From Bin55 sp965203735 (GTDB lineage Bacteria > Pseudomonadota > Gammaproteobacteria > Pseudomonadales > Azotimanducaceae): 64,000 bases of DNA. The DNA lies in contig OZ241909.1 in assembly GCA_965203735.1 (NCBI GenBank), positions 1,302,001 to 1,366,000 of the forward strand. Direction: 5' to 3'. Below are positions 52,447 to 62,797 of the stretch, piece after piece. Position 1 is the stretch's first letter; every line of letters starts with the position of its first letter. The position numbers and the translations under genes were made by a program. The notes under the pieces were generated by a model that was given only the letters and a program-made list of their open reading frames with translations, was not told the origin of the DNA and did not search any database.

Positions 52447-53337
52447 ATGGGGATAGAACTTCGTCATGAGCAACACTACGCACAACATGGATTTGCAATT
52501 GTTGAAGAGTTCTTGTCGCCCGAGGAGCTGGAAGGGGCTCGCAATGAGTTGAGAGAAGTTCTCCCTGGATGGATCGAGTATTGTGACGATCCAAGCGAAG
52601 AGCCGTCGAACAGGACTCGCGGGTCCCGTCGTCCGGTATGGAGATTTCCGTTTCCCGGCACATGGCTAAACCGTATAACCTTACATCCCGAACTGAGAGC
52701 GCTAGCAAGCAAATTTGCGGGAGGTAGCGCTTTGTATTGTGAGCAGGGTAGCCTTCATGCAAAACGCAAAGGAGACGGTTCTGATGTAGACCAAAGCATG
52801 CATTGCGACTACGGAAACCACACCTTAGCCTATCCTCCCGACGTGCCGGAATACTGGCAAACGGCTTACTTGCTTTACTACACCGATGTGACTCTGGAAC
52901 ACGCACCTACGGCAGTATGTTCATGGGAACACTATCCCGAGAGTCTACGTGTGCCGGCGCACTTCACGCGCGATCAGAGGCCCGAGCTCTATGAAAACGA
53001 AGTAAAGGTCGTGGTGCCGGCAGGTGGACTGCTGATCTACAGTATGCGGACCTTTCACCGTGGAACGCCGTTCTTAGCGCCCGGCGGACGTGTAGGGCAG
53101 TTCATTACGTATTCACCGGCCGCTTGGAGATGGCTCGGAATCGACAGTTGGTCCGCGGAGGCGATTCGTCCGGACTTCAGAAAGTGGATCGAGACTGCTG
53201 CCACTGACGAACGTGAACTGTTTGGTTTTCCAGCACCTGGTCACGAATATTGGACAGAAGAGACTATTGAAGGAGTGTCTGCCCGATATCCTGGCATGGA
53301 CATGAAGCCCTATCGCGACGCAAAAAAGAGCGTCTGA
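52447..53337 (+). CDS. phytanoyl-CoA dioxygenase (PhyH) family protein
   Basis: 296 aa Fe(II)/2-oxoglutarate dioxygenase of the PhyH type. The iron ligands are visible: His119 and Asp121 in SMHCDYGNHTL, and distal His204 in RTFHRGTPF, with Arg205 two residues before the TPF run. The double-stranded beta-helix core spans about 90-210. Substrate unknown; PhyH members hydroxylate fatty acyl groups or various secondary metabolites. It is divergent from the LolA-like gene and stands 51 bp upstream of lpxA. Confidence 0.85.
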   Translation: MGIELRHEQHYAQHGFAIVEEFLSPEELEGARNELREVLPGWIEYCDDPSEEPSNRTRGSRRPVWRFPFPGTWLNRITLHPELRALASKFAGGSALYCEQGSLHAKRKGDGSDVDQSMHCDYGNHTLAYPPDVPEYWQTAYLLYYTDVTLEHAPTAVCSWEHYPESLRVPAHFTRDQRPELYENEVKVVVPAGGLLIYSMRTFHRGTPFLAPGGRVGQFITYSPAAWRWLGIDSWSAEAIRPDFRKWIETAATDERELFGFPAPGHEYWTEETIEGVSARYPGMDMKPYRDAKKSV

Positions 53338-53388
53338 TAGTCATAATTAACCGGGTGAGAAAGTAGTTCGGGCGTAACGGAAGAAAGT

Positions 53389-54204
53389 ATGGGCGTGTGC
53401 ATCGATAAGTCTTCAGTCGTCGCACCTGGCGCTGAACTTGGAACTGGCTGCATCATTGGACCATTCTGCACGATCGGTCCCAACACTAAGATAGGTGAAC
53501 GAACGCACCTTCACTCGCATGTCGTAGTTGATGGCTATACGGAGTTAGGTGCGGATTGCACAGTGTTTCCCTTTGTAACCCTTGGCGTTCAATCCCAGGA
53601 CCAGAAGCATATCGAAGGTACAAAAACCTTTACCAAAATCGGAGATCGCAACACTATTCGAGAGTACGTGAGCATCCATAGTGCAACGGAGGAGCAAGGA
53701 GTCACAGAAGTTGGAAACGATTGTGCTCTGTTGGCTCATTCTCATGTGGCACACAATTGCAAGGTTGGAAACCACGTAATCATGTCTCACGCAGCAACCT
53801 TAGGCGGGCACGTTGTCATAGGCGAGTATGCAAATATCGGAGGCTTGAGTGCAGTGCATCAGTTTTGTCATGTCGGACGCGCCGCCATGGTGGGTGGCAT
53901 GGCTCGTGTTACCCAGGATGTTTTGCCGTTCACAATTGCAGAAGGTTTTCGAGCGACCATGAGGGTAGTAAACAAGATTGGTATGGAGCGTGCGGGCTAC
54001 GACACTACGGCAATACGAGAAGTTCGATTGGCATTTCGAACACTCTTCATGCGCGAGTTTCGTTTGGAAGAAGCCGTGGCGGAAGTAACCGAGAAACTCG
54101 GTCATAGAGACTATATTCGCATTTTTCTCGATGCGATAGCATCATCTCAACGGGGACTGGCCCGGCCAGACTCTGATGCTCTGGAAATTAATACGGACAC
54201 ATAG
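53389..54204 (+). CDS. lpxA: UDP-N-acetylglucosamine O-acyltransferase
   Basis: 271 aa left-handed beta-helix acyltransferase that starts lipid A synthesis by adding a beta-hydroxyacyl chain to UDP-GlcNAc. Hexapeptide repeats cover residues 5-190, for example IGPFCTIGPNTKIGER and VGNHVIMSHAATLGGHV. The catalytic His is His122 in LLAHSHVAHNC, matching E. coli His125. GGLSAVHQFCHVGR and the C-terminal helices with VRLAFRTLFM match LpxA. The gene is not adjacent to lpxD, fabZ or lpxB here, an unusual context. It supports a Gram-negative outer membrane. Confidence 0.9.
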   Translation: MGVCIDKSSVVAPGAELGTGCIIGPFCTIGPNTKIGERTHLHSHVVVDGYTELGADCTVFPFVTLGVQSQDQKHIEGTKTFTKIGDRNTIREYVSIHSATEEQGVTEVGNDCALLAHSHVAHNCKVGNHVIMSHAATLGGHVVIGEYANIGGLSAVHQFCHVGRAAMVGGMARVTQDVLPFTIAEGFRATMRVVNKIGMERAGYDTTAIREVRLAFRTLFMREFRLEEAVAEVTEKLGHRDYIRIFLDAIASSQRGLARPDSDALEINTDT

Positions 54205-54289
54205 CGAACGATTACATTGATCGGTGCCGAGTCAATCACACGACTAGCACCGATATCCATCCACTTGGCAATACAGAAATGAACGGATC

Positions 54290-56287
54290 ATGACTACACG
54301 TTGGGGAATAGTTGCAACCGGACGAATCGCCCACAAGTTAGCCGTCGCAATTCAGCAGTCCGACACAGGACAGTTGGTTGCGGTGGGGAGCCGAACCCAA
54401 GAGAGTGCTGATGTATTTGCTAGTAACTACAACGGCGTTACGGCGTATTCCTCGTACGATGAGTTAGTCACAGCTTCTGATGTGGATGCCGTCTACATCG
54501 CTACCCCACATCCCCAACACGCGGAATGGACGATTAAGTGTTTGAACGCTGGGAAAGCCGTCCTATGCGAAAAGCCCATGGGTATCAGCCATGCGGAAGT
54601 TATGGCGATGGTTCACGCAGCTAAGTCGAACAACCGTTTTCTGATGGAAGCGTTTATGTATCGGCTACATCCACAAGTAACAAAGGTTGTGGACCTCGTT
54701 CGGAACGATGCAATTGGATCAGTCCGACACATTCATGCGACGTTTGGATTTCACGCACCGTATGACCCCAAGTCTAGATTGTTCGCGAATGACTTGGCTG
54801 GAGGGGGGATTATGGATGTGGGTTGCTATCCAGTTTCGATTTCGCGTTTGATCGCAGGAGAAGAACCCCACACGGTCGAAGGGACTGGAGTACTTTCCGA
54901 TGAATGCGTAGATTTGTATGCAGCAGGGATGCTGTACTTCAAAAACGGAATCACGGCACGAGTGGCAACTGGAGTTGGCCAGCAGCTCGACAATACAGTG
55001 AGAGTCTTTGGCACCCAGGGAAGCATTCAAGTTCCTTGGCCTTGGCGCTCACCTCAGAAGTGGGAGATTGAGTTGACCAAGCAAGGCGAGAAGGAAATCA
55101 TCAGTGGAGATGCGAAGGAAATCTATGTAAGTGAAGTCGATGAAGTCGATCGATGTTTAAAGGAACGAGCAGTCGAATCTCCTGCTATGACTTGGGACGA
55201 TTCGCTGGGTAACGCACGAGTTCTCGACGAGTGGCGTAAAACCGTTGGTGTCAAGTTCGACCGAGAGTCGCTAGCCAATCGTCCGATGCCGATTCATGGT
55301 AGCTCTTTGTCTCGCAAAACCGACACCATGCGATATGGGAAACTGCCCGGACTCAGCAAAAACATCTCTAGGTTGGTTTTTGGGTGCGATAACCAGCCCA
55401 ATGAACTGCACGCCATGGTTATGTTCGACGATTTCTTCGAGTCTGGCGGCAACACATTTGACACCGCTTTCATATACGGTGGCAATCGCCTTGAACAGTT
55501 CCTAGGCTTATGGCTTGAGTCTCGAGGCGTCCGAGACGAAACGGTAGTTATTGGGAAGGGTGCACATACTCCGCATGATCGGCCAGAATTCGTCGAACCA
55601 CAATTGATTCAGACGTTGGAATCTCTTCGATCGGACCATGTTGATGTTTACTTCTTGCATCGAGACAATTCGGATGTGCCCGTTGGCGAATGGATTGACG
55701 TGTTGAGCGACCAACGAGAACTGGGTCGGATAACGATGTTCGGCGGGTCCAACTGGTCGCTGGAACGAGTCAGAGAAGCGAACAATTGGGCGGAACGCCA
55801 CCACAGGACTGGATTTTCCGCCGTTTCGAACCAGTTTAGTTTGGCGCGAATGAATGAGCCTGTGTGGCCTGGTTGCATATCGGCTAACACCGATGAATAT
55901 CGGGAATTTCTCAAGGAAAAAAAGCTGGCGTTATTTCCTTGGTCCTCACAAGCACGCGGGTTCTTCACGGATAGGGTTGATGAAATACTCAGGAGCACTA
56001 CATCATCGAAAACCCGGCATGGTCTACACCCTTCTGATTCAGAAATTCAGAGATGTTGGTTCTCAGAGGACAACTTCGAAAGAAGGGCTCGAGCGTATTC
56101 TCTAGCTAAAGAGAAAGGTGTCGAGCCAATTAATATTGCTCTAGCCTTTGTCTTGGCTCAAGAATTTCTCTGTTTTCCTTTAATAGGACCCAGACTGATG
56201 TCCGAAACCCAAAGCAGTCTAAAGAGCCTAGTGGTAGAACTGAGTGAAGATGAGGTGCACTGGCTCGACCAGTCCGCAGCACAATAG
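54290..56287 (+). CDS. Gfo/Idh/MocA dehydrogenase-aldo/keto reductase fusion
   Basis: 665 aa, two oxidoreductases in one chain. Residues 1-330 are a Gfo/Idh/MocA NAD(P)-dependent dehydrogenase with GIVATGRIAHKLA at the N-terminus, the EKP motif at 94-96 (VLCEKPMG), and GGIMDVGCYPVS. From about residue 345 an aldo/keto reductase begins: FDTAFIYGGNRLE with the Asp and Tyr, VVIGKGAH with the Lys, and VDVYFLHRDN with the His, so the tetrad is complete. Later SNQFSLARMNEPVW and FPWSSQARGFF fit the AKR barrel. Likely sugar or cyclitol redox chemistry; substrate unknown. Confidence 0.85.
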   Translation: MTTRWGIVATGRIAHKLAVAIQQSDTGQLVAVGSRTQESADVFASNYNGVTAYSSYDELVTASDVDAVYIATPHPQHAEWTIKCLNAGKAVLCEKPMGISHAEVMAMVHAAKSNNRFLMEAFMYRLHPQVTKVVDLVRNDAIGSVRHIHATFGFHAPYDPKSRLFANDLAGGGIMDVGCYPVSISRLIAGEEPHTVEGTGVLSDECVDLYAAGMLYFKNGITARVATGVGQQLDNTVRVFGTQGSIQVPWPWRSPQKWEIELTKQGEKEIISGDAKEIYVSEVDEVDRCLKERAVESPAMTWDDSLGNARVLDEWRKTVGVKFDRESLANRPMPIHGSSLSRKTDTMRYGKLPGLSKNISRLVFGCDNQPNELHAMVMFDDFFESGGNTFDTAFIYGGNRLEQFLGLWLESRGVRDETVVIGKGAHTPHDRPEFVEPQLIQTLESLRSDHVDVYFLHRDNSDVPVGEWIDVLSDQRELGRITMFGGSNWSLERVREANNWAERHHRTGFSAVSNQFSLARMNEPVWPGCISANTDEYREFLKEKKLALFPWSSQARGFFTDRVDEILRSTTSSKTRHGLHPSDSEIQRCWFSEDNFERRARAYSLAKEKGVEPINIALAFVLAQEFLCFPLIGPRLMSETQSSLKSLVVELSEDEVHWLDQSAAQ

Positions 56288-57268
56288 TTCTGAGCCCAAA
56301 CCAAGCTGAAAACGTTCTACGAGTTCAGACAAACTTGGCAACGTACAAATCCAGCTTCTTACGCAAGTGGTTGGCTCGTTCTACAGCAGACAGAGTCATG
56401 TACGCCAAAATGTCGCAAATCTGATTTCTCCAATCGAGAGTGCCATGAATACCAAGGATGCATTACATTGCGCATTGCATTTCAATACTTTTTCCTGAGT
56501 GAAGAAATTACTTACTTTTCGCACGACACTGATCACCGAATGGATTGTGGACTACGCTATCTCTCGTTGAAGGGACAATCTTCTAACAACTGGTACTGTA
56601 CGAACCCACGCCGGTCACCGTCTATTGAACAGGTTGGTTTGGATCGCGAAGTGATACCGAACCTACAATTCGTGTAGTCCAAATTCGGAGGATTTTCGGC
56701 TAGAGATATTAGTTCACAATCTTCGTGTTCCTTTCACTTGGATATCAACTCCAAACTGTGACTGTCTCTAATATTCCATTGTTCAACAATTTGATGAGCG
56801 AATGCGTCGACTAACTTGTGGAGGAAAGGCAACCCTCAAGCCTCTCTTCCCTTCATGCGCACGGTCGTTTGTCAACGTCTTCGAGTCTCTACACGCCCAC
56901 GTCATCGCCGTTTCGCTCCAAATCCGAACGGCGTCAAATTTCGTTGCGAGAACGCTTACTTTAAGCCTCTGCGAAGTTCCCTGACCGGCAGGTCTAAAGT
57001 TTTGCCAATCGCCTCAATTTGACGCATCCAACCAATCTCTGAATTGACGAACCCTTGAAAAGTGAACTTGTCACCCTACAGAATTTGTAAGAGTGGGAGT
57101 CAAATTCTACTGATCTGTTGCTGGCAACCTTCAGAATTTTGTTGTAGAACAGCCTCTCATCGCTCGCCGAGCTAACTTCCTGAGCGAGCAGTCAACTTGT
57201 CGTCTTGACGAGAACCGATGAGATTGCGACACTCCTCTCCCCATCTTGATCAAACTCAAAATGGCAAA
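56288..57268. other. gene-poor region before the RiPP locus
   Basis: No supported gene over 980 bp. Two short overlapping plus-strand frames near 56802-57022 have no family match. Confidence 0.45.
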
Positions 57269-57538
57269 TCAACCGAACCAATAAGTGCTAGAGCAGTCGT
57301 CCATTCCCCCAGCTGCTTGTTGAAGCTGCGCGTCCGTCAGCTCTGCCGACGCCGGCAGCACGAGATGTGCTGTGCGCGCATCGTCCTCGTGTACAACGAC
57401 GTTGAAGTCATCGGGAAGTTCAATATCAAAGACCTCCTTCAATGCCGAACCTGGATTGGATAGCAACCGACCACGGAAGTCCGTATCTTCTTCCGCTTTG
57501 GCTATCAACTTTTCCATCATGCTTTCTCGCGTATCCAT
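57269..57538 (-). CDS. NHLP-type RiPP precursor peptide (intact)
   Basis: 89 aa from ATG 57538, preceded by GGAGGAGG at 5-nt spacing. The leader is of the nitrile-hydratase-like type (NHLP): MEKLIAKAEEDTDFRGRLLS, NPGSALKEVFDIELPDDFN, VVVHED and LVLPASAELTDAQLQQAAGG. The leader ends at the AAGG site where a C39-type peptidase of NHLM exporters would cut. That leaves an 11-residue core MDDCSSTYWFG with one Cys, two Ser, one Thr and two aromatics. The core is suitable for Ser/Thr/Cys-directed modification, but no modifying enzyme gene lies in the window. It is on the same strand as and downstream of the two NHLM ABC exporters. Confidence 0.85.
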   Translation of the reverse strand: MDTRESMMEKLIAKAEEDTDFRGRLLSNPGSALKEVFDIELPDDFNVVVHEDDARTAHLVLPASAELTDAQLQQAAGGMDDCSSTYWFG

Positions 57539-57940
57539 AGCATCCTCCTCCGTGATGCGTTTGTTTGTTCTTAGTGATATCCGCACACCTATTCAGTTCC
57601 ACTTTCGTGTTGGAACACACATGCTTGTCTTACCAATACAAGTGGCGCGAACTTGCTACTGGAGAATTTCGTGATTGACACACCTTGATTTCAGTCATGC
57701 AGACTGCCACCACAAATTCACTTAACAATCGGCTTAGAGAGCCAAGGATTGACATGGAGGTTCTGGTCTGTACGCACCGACTGAATGTTTGTCTCAGTGA
57801 CACTGCACGTGTGAGCGTCGGAAGAATCCACCGCAAGACATTCTCGTAGGCCTAACAAACACTCTCGAAATCCCCATGTGTCGGATTCTACTCAAAGTTT
57901 GAGCATACCACAGAAAAAGAGTCAAATCTCAAAGAAATGA
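57290..57940. repeat. segmental duplication around the NHLP genes (copy 1)
   Basis: About 650 bp that aligns with 58800-59440, including the leader gene, its ribosome binding site, and upstream sequence such as CATGCAGACTGCCAC. The copies are clearly homologous but scattered with substitutions and small gaps. Nothing else is coded in the upstream part of either copy. Confidence 0.65.
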
Positions 57941-58749
57941 AATCGAAGCGGAAGCAGTCTTGACACTCTTCGACCCCGTTATTGTGCGAGGAAAGGCCAA
58001 GGGAGGTGGTGGGGACACTCCAAACTTTGTGAAAGAGTGGTGGGAGGTCGCGACATGAAGAGGCTTGTGCTATTTCTATGTTGGCAAATCAATCCTAATT
58101 TTCTTAAGGAACGCATGAATATAGTCTGTCGCGCGATCAGGCGATATTGCGGCAATTGAGGCGTGTGAGCAATGTGTCTTGGCTGGTTACAGTCGTTCGA
58201 CCGCACAAGATTGGAATACGGGTGCAGACACGATCATGGTCTGTCGGAACTGATGCAGGACGACGAGTACCCCAAGATTATTGGAACACCCGACGACGAG
58301 CCAGCCCCCAGAGCTCACGAAACGTCCAGTTCACTCCCGCGCATTTCTCCAATACCAACGTGTAATCCGACAACTGAGTCTGGAACTCGACAGAGCGATA
58401 TCACTGACTTTTCTCTCCCTTTCTACACCGATGTTCGTAGACTCCTACAGTGCTGGACTCCCTGTAGAGTGGTACAACCCTTTGAACCCAAGTGGAGGCG
58501 AATTTCATTGGCAGAATGCAACTTTCCGCTTCGTTACTTCGATTTACATGCAACATGTAGCTCTAAAGTCCGGCAAAATTAGGCAATTTGACAAGCGTGC
58601 CGGAATTAGAATAGTCCAGCCCTCATCCAGTGAGCAAGACATAGTACTGCGGTACCGAAAATAGGAGACCAGCGCGTAGTGCGTTATCGATCCATTGCTA
58701 GCAACCAGCCGAGTGCTGTCCAGGTAACATCCCCAAACAGCTCTTTGGA
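57941..58749. other. spacer between the two duplicated NHLP segments
   Basis: Roughly 810 bp. Overlapping plus-strand frames at 58172-58582 and 58281-58664 have no ribosome binding site or family match; I do not call them. Confidence 0.4.
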
Positions 58750-58799
58750 TTATGTTCCTAGACGATCGAAGAACTTATCGACTTGACTTGAGCCACTGG

Positions 58800-59440
58800 T
58801 CGCAATTCTATCCCCGTGCTGCTTGTTGGAGTTGTGCGTCTGTCCACTCTGCAGCGCCGGCAGCACGAGATGTACTGTGAGCGCATCGTCTTCGTGGACT
58901 ACAACGTTGAAATCATCGGGAAGTTCAATGTCCAAGGTTTCCTTCCATGCCGAACTTGGGTTGGTTAGCAACCGACTAGGGAAGTCCGTATCTTCTTCCG
59001 CCTTGGCTACCAACTTTTCCATAATGCTTTCTTGCACATCACTAACATCCTCCACAGTGATTCGATCGTTTGTTCTTGGTGAAATCCGCGTACCGATTCA
59101 GTTCCGACACCGTGATGGAACACAAGTGCTTGTCTTGCCAACACAAGTGGCGGGAACTTGCTCTTCAAGAGTATCGTGATTGATACCCAGGATTTCAATC
59201 ATGCAGACTGCCACTGCAGATCCAAATGACGAGCGTCTTTCTAGAGAGGATTGACACGGAAGACCACGTCTCTATGCACCGTCTGTAAACTTGTCTCAGT
59301 GACAAGTACATGTGCGAATATCGGAAGAATCCGCCACGAGACCGTCTAGCAAGAACAACACGTACTCACGAAATCCTCAAGAGTCGAATCCAGTTGAGAG
59401 TCTAAGCACCATCGAGGGACAGAATCAAGCACTACAGAAG
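58800..59440. repeat. segmental duplication around the NHLP genes (copy 2)
   Basis: Partner of 57290-57940. It carries the degenerate leader gene and the homologous upstream stretch, including CATGCAGACTGCCAC and a TTGTCTCAGTGACA segment shared with copy 1. Confidence 0.65.
58808..59055 (-). pseudogene. NHLP-type precursor paralogue, degraded and core-less
   Basis: Homologous to the intact precursor through MEKLVAKAEEDTDF, ELPDDFNVVVHEDDA and HLVLPA. Compared with it, the ATG start position reads AGT (only GTG codons are left to start from). A one-base deletion after LVLPA shifts the frame. If the frame is restored, the sequence continues AEWTDAQLQQAARG and then hits TAG exactly where the core would begin. 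The GG cleavage site is thus RG and there is no core peptide. The literal open frame (to 58750) ends in an unrelated tail. A dead copy. Confidence 0.85.
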
Positions 59441-59767
59441 TAGAAATAGCTTTGTCACTTCGTATTCTGCGATTGAATGGGGTAATGGAGATTTCCTTTG
59501 ACGATACCCTGTTTGCATCCGTCTTGAGATGAGCGCATGTTTAGGCGTAACTCATACGGTCAGGGGATCGAAGTTCTATGGGTTGAGTCGATGCAGATTC
59601 ATGACGTTCACCGAGCTTACGGTAAAGAGAACAACGATGGTTTTAATGAATCAAAACACACGGATGCGGGCCAGAATCAGCAAGACAGCGATGTTTATGT
59701 ACGACTGCCTGTCTTCATTTTCATTGAGCAGAACTGTACCACTTAGCTTGTCATACTTCCGCAATCG
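59441..59767. other. spacer between degraded precursor and exporter
   Basis: About 330 bp with no supported gene; short plus-strand frames only. Confidence 0.4.
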
Positions 59768-62700
59768 TCAACTCAGTTGGCGCTGAACCAAGTCTCGGAA
59801 TTTTCCCTCGACGTCGACCAGTCTCTCATAGGTTCCATGCTGCACGATCTTGCCGGCCTGTAGCACATAGATTTGATCCGCATTCCGAATGGTAGATAGC
59901 CGATGGGCAACTACGATCCGCGTGATTTCCAAACCGTCGATGTTCTTCATCACATCTGCTTGACTGCGGTTATCGAGCCAGTTTGTCGCTTCATCAAGGA
60001 ATAGTATACGAGGGTTTCGAACTAATGCGGCTGCAATTTGAATTCGCTGTACCTGGCCCCCTGAGAGAGAAGCCGCGTTTGGTCCAATCACAGTGTGCAT
60101 GCCCATGGGCATCGCCTCGATGTCATCGCTGACAGACGCGATGCGAGCCGCTCGCCATGCGTCGTCGGTCGTTAGGCTGCTGGACACGCCGTTTATGGCT
60201 TCTTCTATGGAACCTTCCGGTAGGTCACCATCTTGTAGTACGACCCCAATGTGGCGTCTGATTGCAACCGCATCCATCCGTTCAATGTCGTGTCCATCGT
60301 AGCTGATCGAACCCGACAAAGGATGTGCGAGGCCGAGAGCTAACCTCAACAAAGTGCTCTTTCCTGCTCCGGACTCACCTACGATAGCGACGAATTCTCC
60401 TGGGCGAGCACGCACCGACACATCGTCGAGAACGAGAGGTCCTTCCTCATAACCCCAACTCACATGTTGGAGATGAAGCTCTCCGCGCATTTCAGCGTCC
60501 TGTTCACGTTTTTCCAGGACCTCACTTAAGGTTGACCTGTCTGATAGTCCAAACCGAAATCCGGCCGATGTCCTCACGTCTAGACTACCAGTGGTTAGCT
60601 TAGTCACCAGATGAGGGTCCGGAGCCTCGGCGAGCAACGGCTGCACTTGCTCGACACCGGGCAAGACTCCCGCAATAGCGGCAAATGAATCTCCAAGACG
60701 CGTGACAGCCAAGTAGAACACCATTGAGGCGGTATAAATGGTTAGGAAATCGCCTGTTCTGCCCTCGAATAGTGCCCACCCAGCTGCTAGTAGCATCGCC
60801 GCGGCGAAAGCTGGTGCGGCGACTCCGAGAGCTACGAGGTGATGATCGTAAACGCCGATATCGAGGTAGGCCTGTTGCTGCTCCCGATACCTGTGCGCCC
60901 AGATTGCATACGCACTTGCTTGCGCACCCGTAGTTTGCAACTTACCAATTCCGCGAAAGAACTGTCGCAAAACACTCGACATGTCTCTATATGCCGCAAA
61001 CCAACGCCTCTGCGGTTCGAATTGCCTAAGTCCGAGTACCGCACCAAGGATCACTCCAATTGCTCCTAGGATCAAACTGAGAAAACCTATGGTTGTATCG
61101 TAGAAGAACAACAAGCCAAACATAGGAAGTAGAAAAACAGCGGACAGGAATGAATGTACGACGGTGCCTGACACGCGATCGCGTAGGTCTCGAAATGTGC
61201 GAGCACGGGTTGCAAGATTTCCGGAGGTAAACTTACGGATGAATTCCGGAGAGAGTTTGAATATCCGATCCTGAATCACCGCATCAAGACGCAAAGCTAA
61301 ACGAGCCTCGATTTTTAGAAGTGTCGATCCTTGCAGTATCCGAAGCAATGTGCCAATCGCTCCAAGTGCAATCAGCAACGAAATTAGCTGAACAAGGGAT
61401 CCGTGTGCATTGGCCGGAATAATGTAGTTGGCAATCACGCCGGTTACGACCGCAGGAGTCAGCATGACCATTCCCGCCACCACGCCCAGCAGCACGAGTC
61501 GGAGCAAATCAGAACCAAGACGATGCTTCGCAACACGAACCACGTCGGTGCGGCTGGCAATTCGGTCCTCAGGCAACGACCGCAGAAAAGACCATGCATA
61601 CGGGTGCAATGACAGTGCTCGAGTCGCGTTCACGCGTCGTGCGCCTCCCGCGGAGATCATTCGATAACCTCCATACCAATGGGGCAATAAAGCAACTGGC
61701 TCGTCACGTTCTCGAAAGAAGCCCAGGAGAGCTCCACTGTCGTTCCGCCACCAGTTCTCGTCTTCGGTTAGAGCGACTCGCCGATAGCGAACACCGGTTG
61801 CGCGCAAAATTTCATCAAGCTCGTGACCTCTACTCAAGTGTTCGTGGCCACCGTCAAACGAAATTCCTTCCCAATCACCAATCTCACTCAGTGCCGAAGC
61901 CAACGCACCGTGCCAGTCTTCGTCCAAGTCGTTTGTCGAGTGTCCGCGAAACAATCGCGTTCCGCGTCTCAAAGTGCTGAAGAATCTTTGTCGAGCGGTA
62001 CGTTCTCTTGCCAACCGATGATGCCGTGTCGCCAGTTGCGCATTTGCCATGTCGGCTGCGAGTAATTGACGATTTAGTAGTTCGGCGTTACCAATCAGAT
62101 TATGGAAGTCATCCAATGCACAAAGCAATTTACCTTCGTTTACCAGCTCTTCAGTTGTTGAGATAAAGAAGGTTCCCTGTTCCCCAACATCGATCCAAGC
62201 TGACGGCGTGAGCGGAGCGTATCTTGAGTTAGCACCTCCCATCGACTCAGTGCTAAGGTACTTTACGCCTCGTTCGTTAGCATCCTCTGACGCCCAACGA
62301 ACACCACGTCGCGCGACCATCACAGTTCCTTTGGCCATTACAATTTCGCCTGTCGCTTCAACGCGCTTTGCAAATTGCGGAAGTAGTGTGATGTCGCGTG
62401 TAACCGCGTCGCAAAGTGCGGTTATCCAAGCATCAACACAATTGGACAGTTCCGAGGTCAAGTTTGCTCTGAGAAGCGAATCGAAAGGCACGCGGCGAAG
62501 TGCTGCGCCCGCTGTGCCTCTTGCCACGAACCGCAATGCCGAGTCTGACATTATGAAAGGTAGCGCAAGATCACCAGAATCTGCACGAAAGACGTGCTTA
62601 AGTCCAGAATCCGATTGTTTGTCATGAGCGCTTTCGATAGCAAAGACATCCAAAGAGCCGCTTTCAACGAACCACACAAAGTTGGCGTCGTCCAAGGCAA

Positions 62701-62785
62701 TCATTCGGTTAGCTCCACCCAGAAACGCCTCACCGGTACTGAGTGCTACTTCCCGCAAAGACTCAAACTTGCCAGATGTATCCAT
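59768..62785 (-). CDS. NHLM-type ABC exporter, second component
   Basis: 1005 aa. The N-terminal about 400 residues resemble the sensory (cyclic-nucleotide-binding-like) region of NHLM ABC2 proteins (SGSLDVFAIESAHD; TGEIVMAKGTVMVARRG). A six-helix ABC exporter membrane domain follows (LVLLGVVAGMVMLTPAVVTG; LLPMFGLLFFYDT; AAMLLAAGWALFEG). The C-terminal nucleotide-binding domain has Walker A GESGAGKST, signature LSGGQVQRIQIAAAL, Walker B ILFLDEATNWLD and H-loop VAHRLST. It exports NHLP-leader peptides together with the peptidase-bearing partner. It starts 12 bp after the stop of that partner, so the two form an operon; the precursor genes follow on the same strand. Confidence 0.9.
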   Translation of the reverse strand: MDTSGKFESLREVALSTGEAFLGGANRMIALDDANFVWFVESGSLDVFAIESAHDKQSDSGLKHVFRADSGDLALPFIMSDSALRFVARGTAGAALRRVPFDSLLRANLTSELSNCVDAWITALCDAVTRDITLLPQFAKRVEATGEIVMAKGTVMVARRGVRWASEDANERGVKYLSTESMGGANSRYAPLTPSAWIDVGEQGTFFISTTEELVNEGKLLCALDDFHNLIGNAELLNRQLLAADMANAQLATRHHRLARERTARQRFFSTLRRGTRLFRGHSTNDLDEDWHGALASALSEIGDWEGISFDGGHEHLSRGHELDEILRATGVRYRRVALTEDENWWRNDSGALLGFFRERDEPVALLPHWYGGYRMISAGGARRVNATRALSLHPYAWSFLRSLPEDRIASRTDVVRVAKHRLGSDLLRLVLLGVVAGMVMLTPAVVTGVIANYIIPANAHGSLVQLISLLIALGAIGTLLRILQGSTLLKIEARLALRLDAVIQDRIFKLSPEFIRKFTSGNLATRARTFRDLRDRVSGTVVHSFLSAVFLLPMFGLLFFYDTTIGFLSLILGAIGVILGAVLGLRQFEPQRRWFAAYRDMSSVLRQFFRGIGKLQTTGAQASAYAIWAHRYREQQQAYLDIGVYDHHLVALGVAAPAFAAAMLLAAGWALFEGRTGDFLTIYTASMVFYLAVTRLGDSFAAIAGVLPGVEQVQPLLAEAPDPHLVTKLTTGSLDVRTSAGFRFGLSDRSTLSEVLEKREQDAEMRGELHLQHVSWGYEEGPLVLDDVSVRARPGEFVAIVGESGAGKSTLLRLALGLAHPLSGSISYDGHDIERMDAVAIRRHIGVVLQDGDLPEGSIEEAINGVSSSLTTDDAWRAARIASVSDDIEAMPMGMHTVIGPNAASLSGGQVQRIQIAAALVRNPRILFLDEATNWLDNRSQADVMKNIDGLEITRIVVAHRLSTIRNADQIYVLQAGKIVQHGTYERLVDVEGKFRDLVQRQLS

Positions 62786-62797
62786 TTGGGGTCTTGT

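Noticed and set aside
8210..57215. Shared 14-mer TCGTCTTGACGAGA at about 8.2 kb and 57.2 kb
   Set aside because: A 14-base match is expected by chance in a 64-kb window; flanks do not match.
58172..58664. Two overlapping plus-strand frames between the NHLP copies
   Set aside because: No ribosome binding sites, no family, and they overlap each other in different frames.
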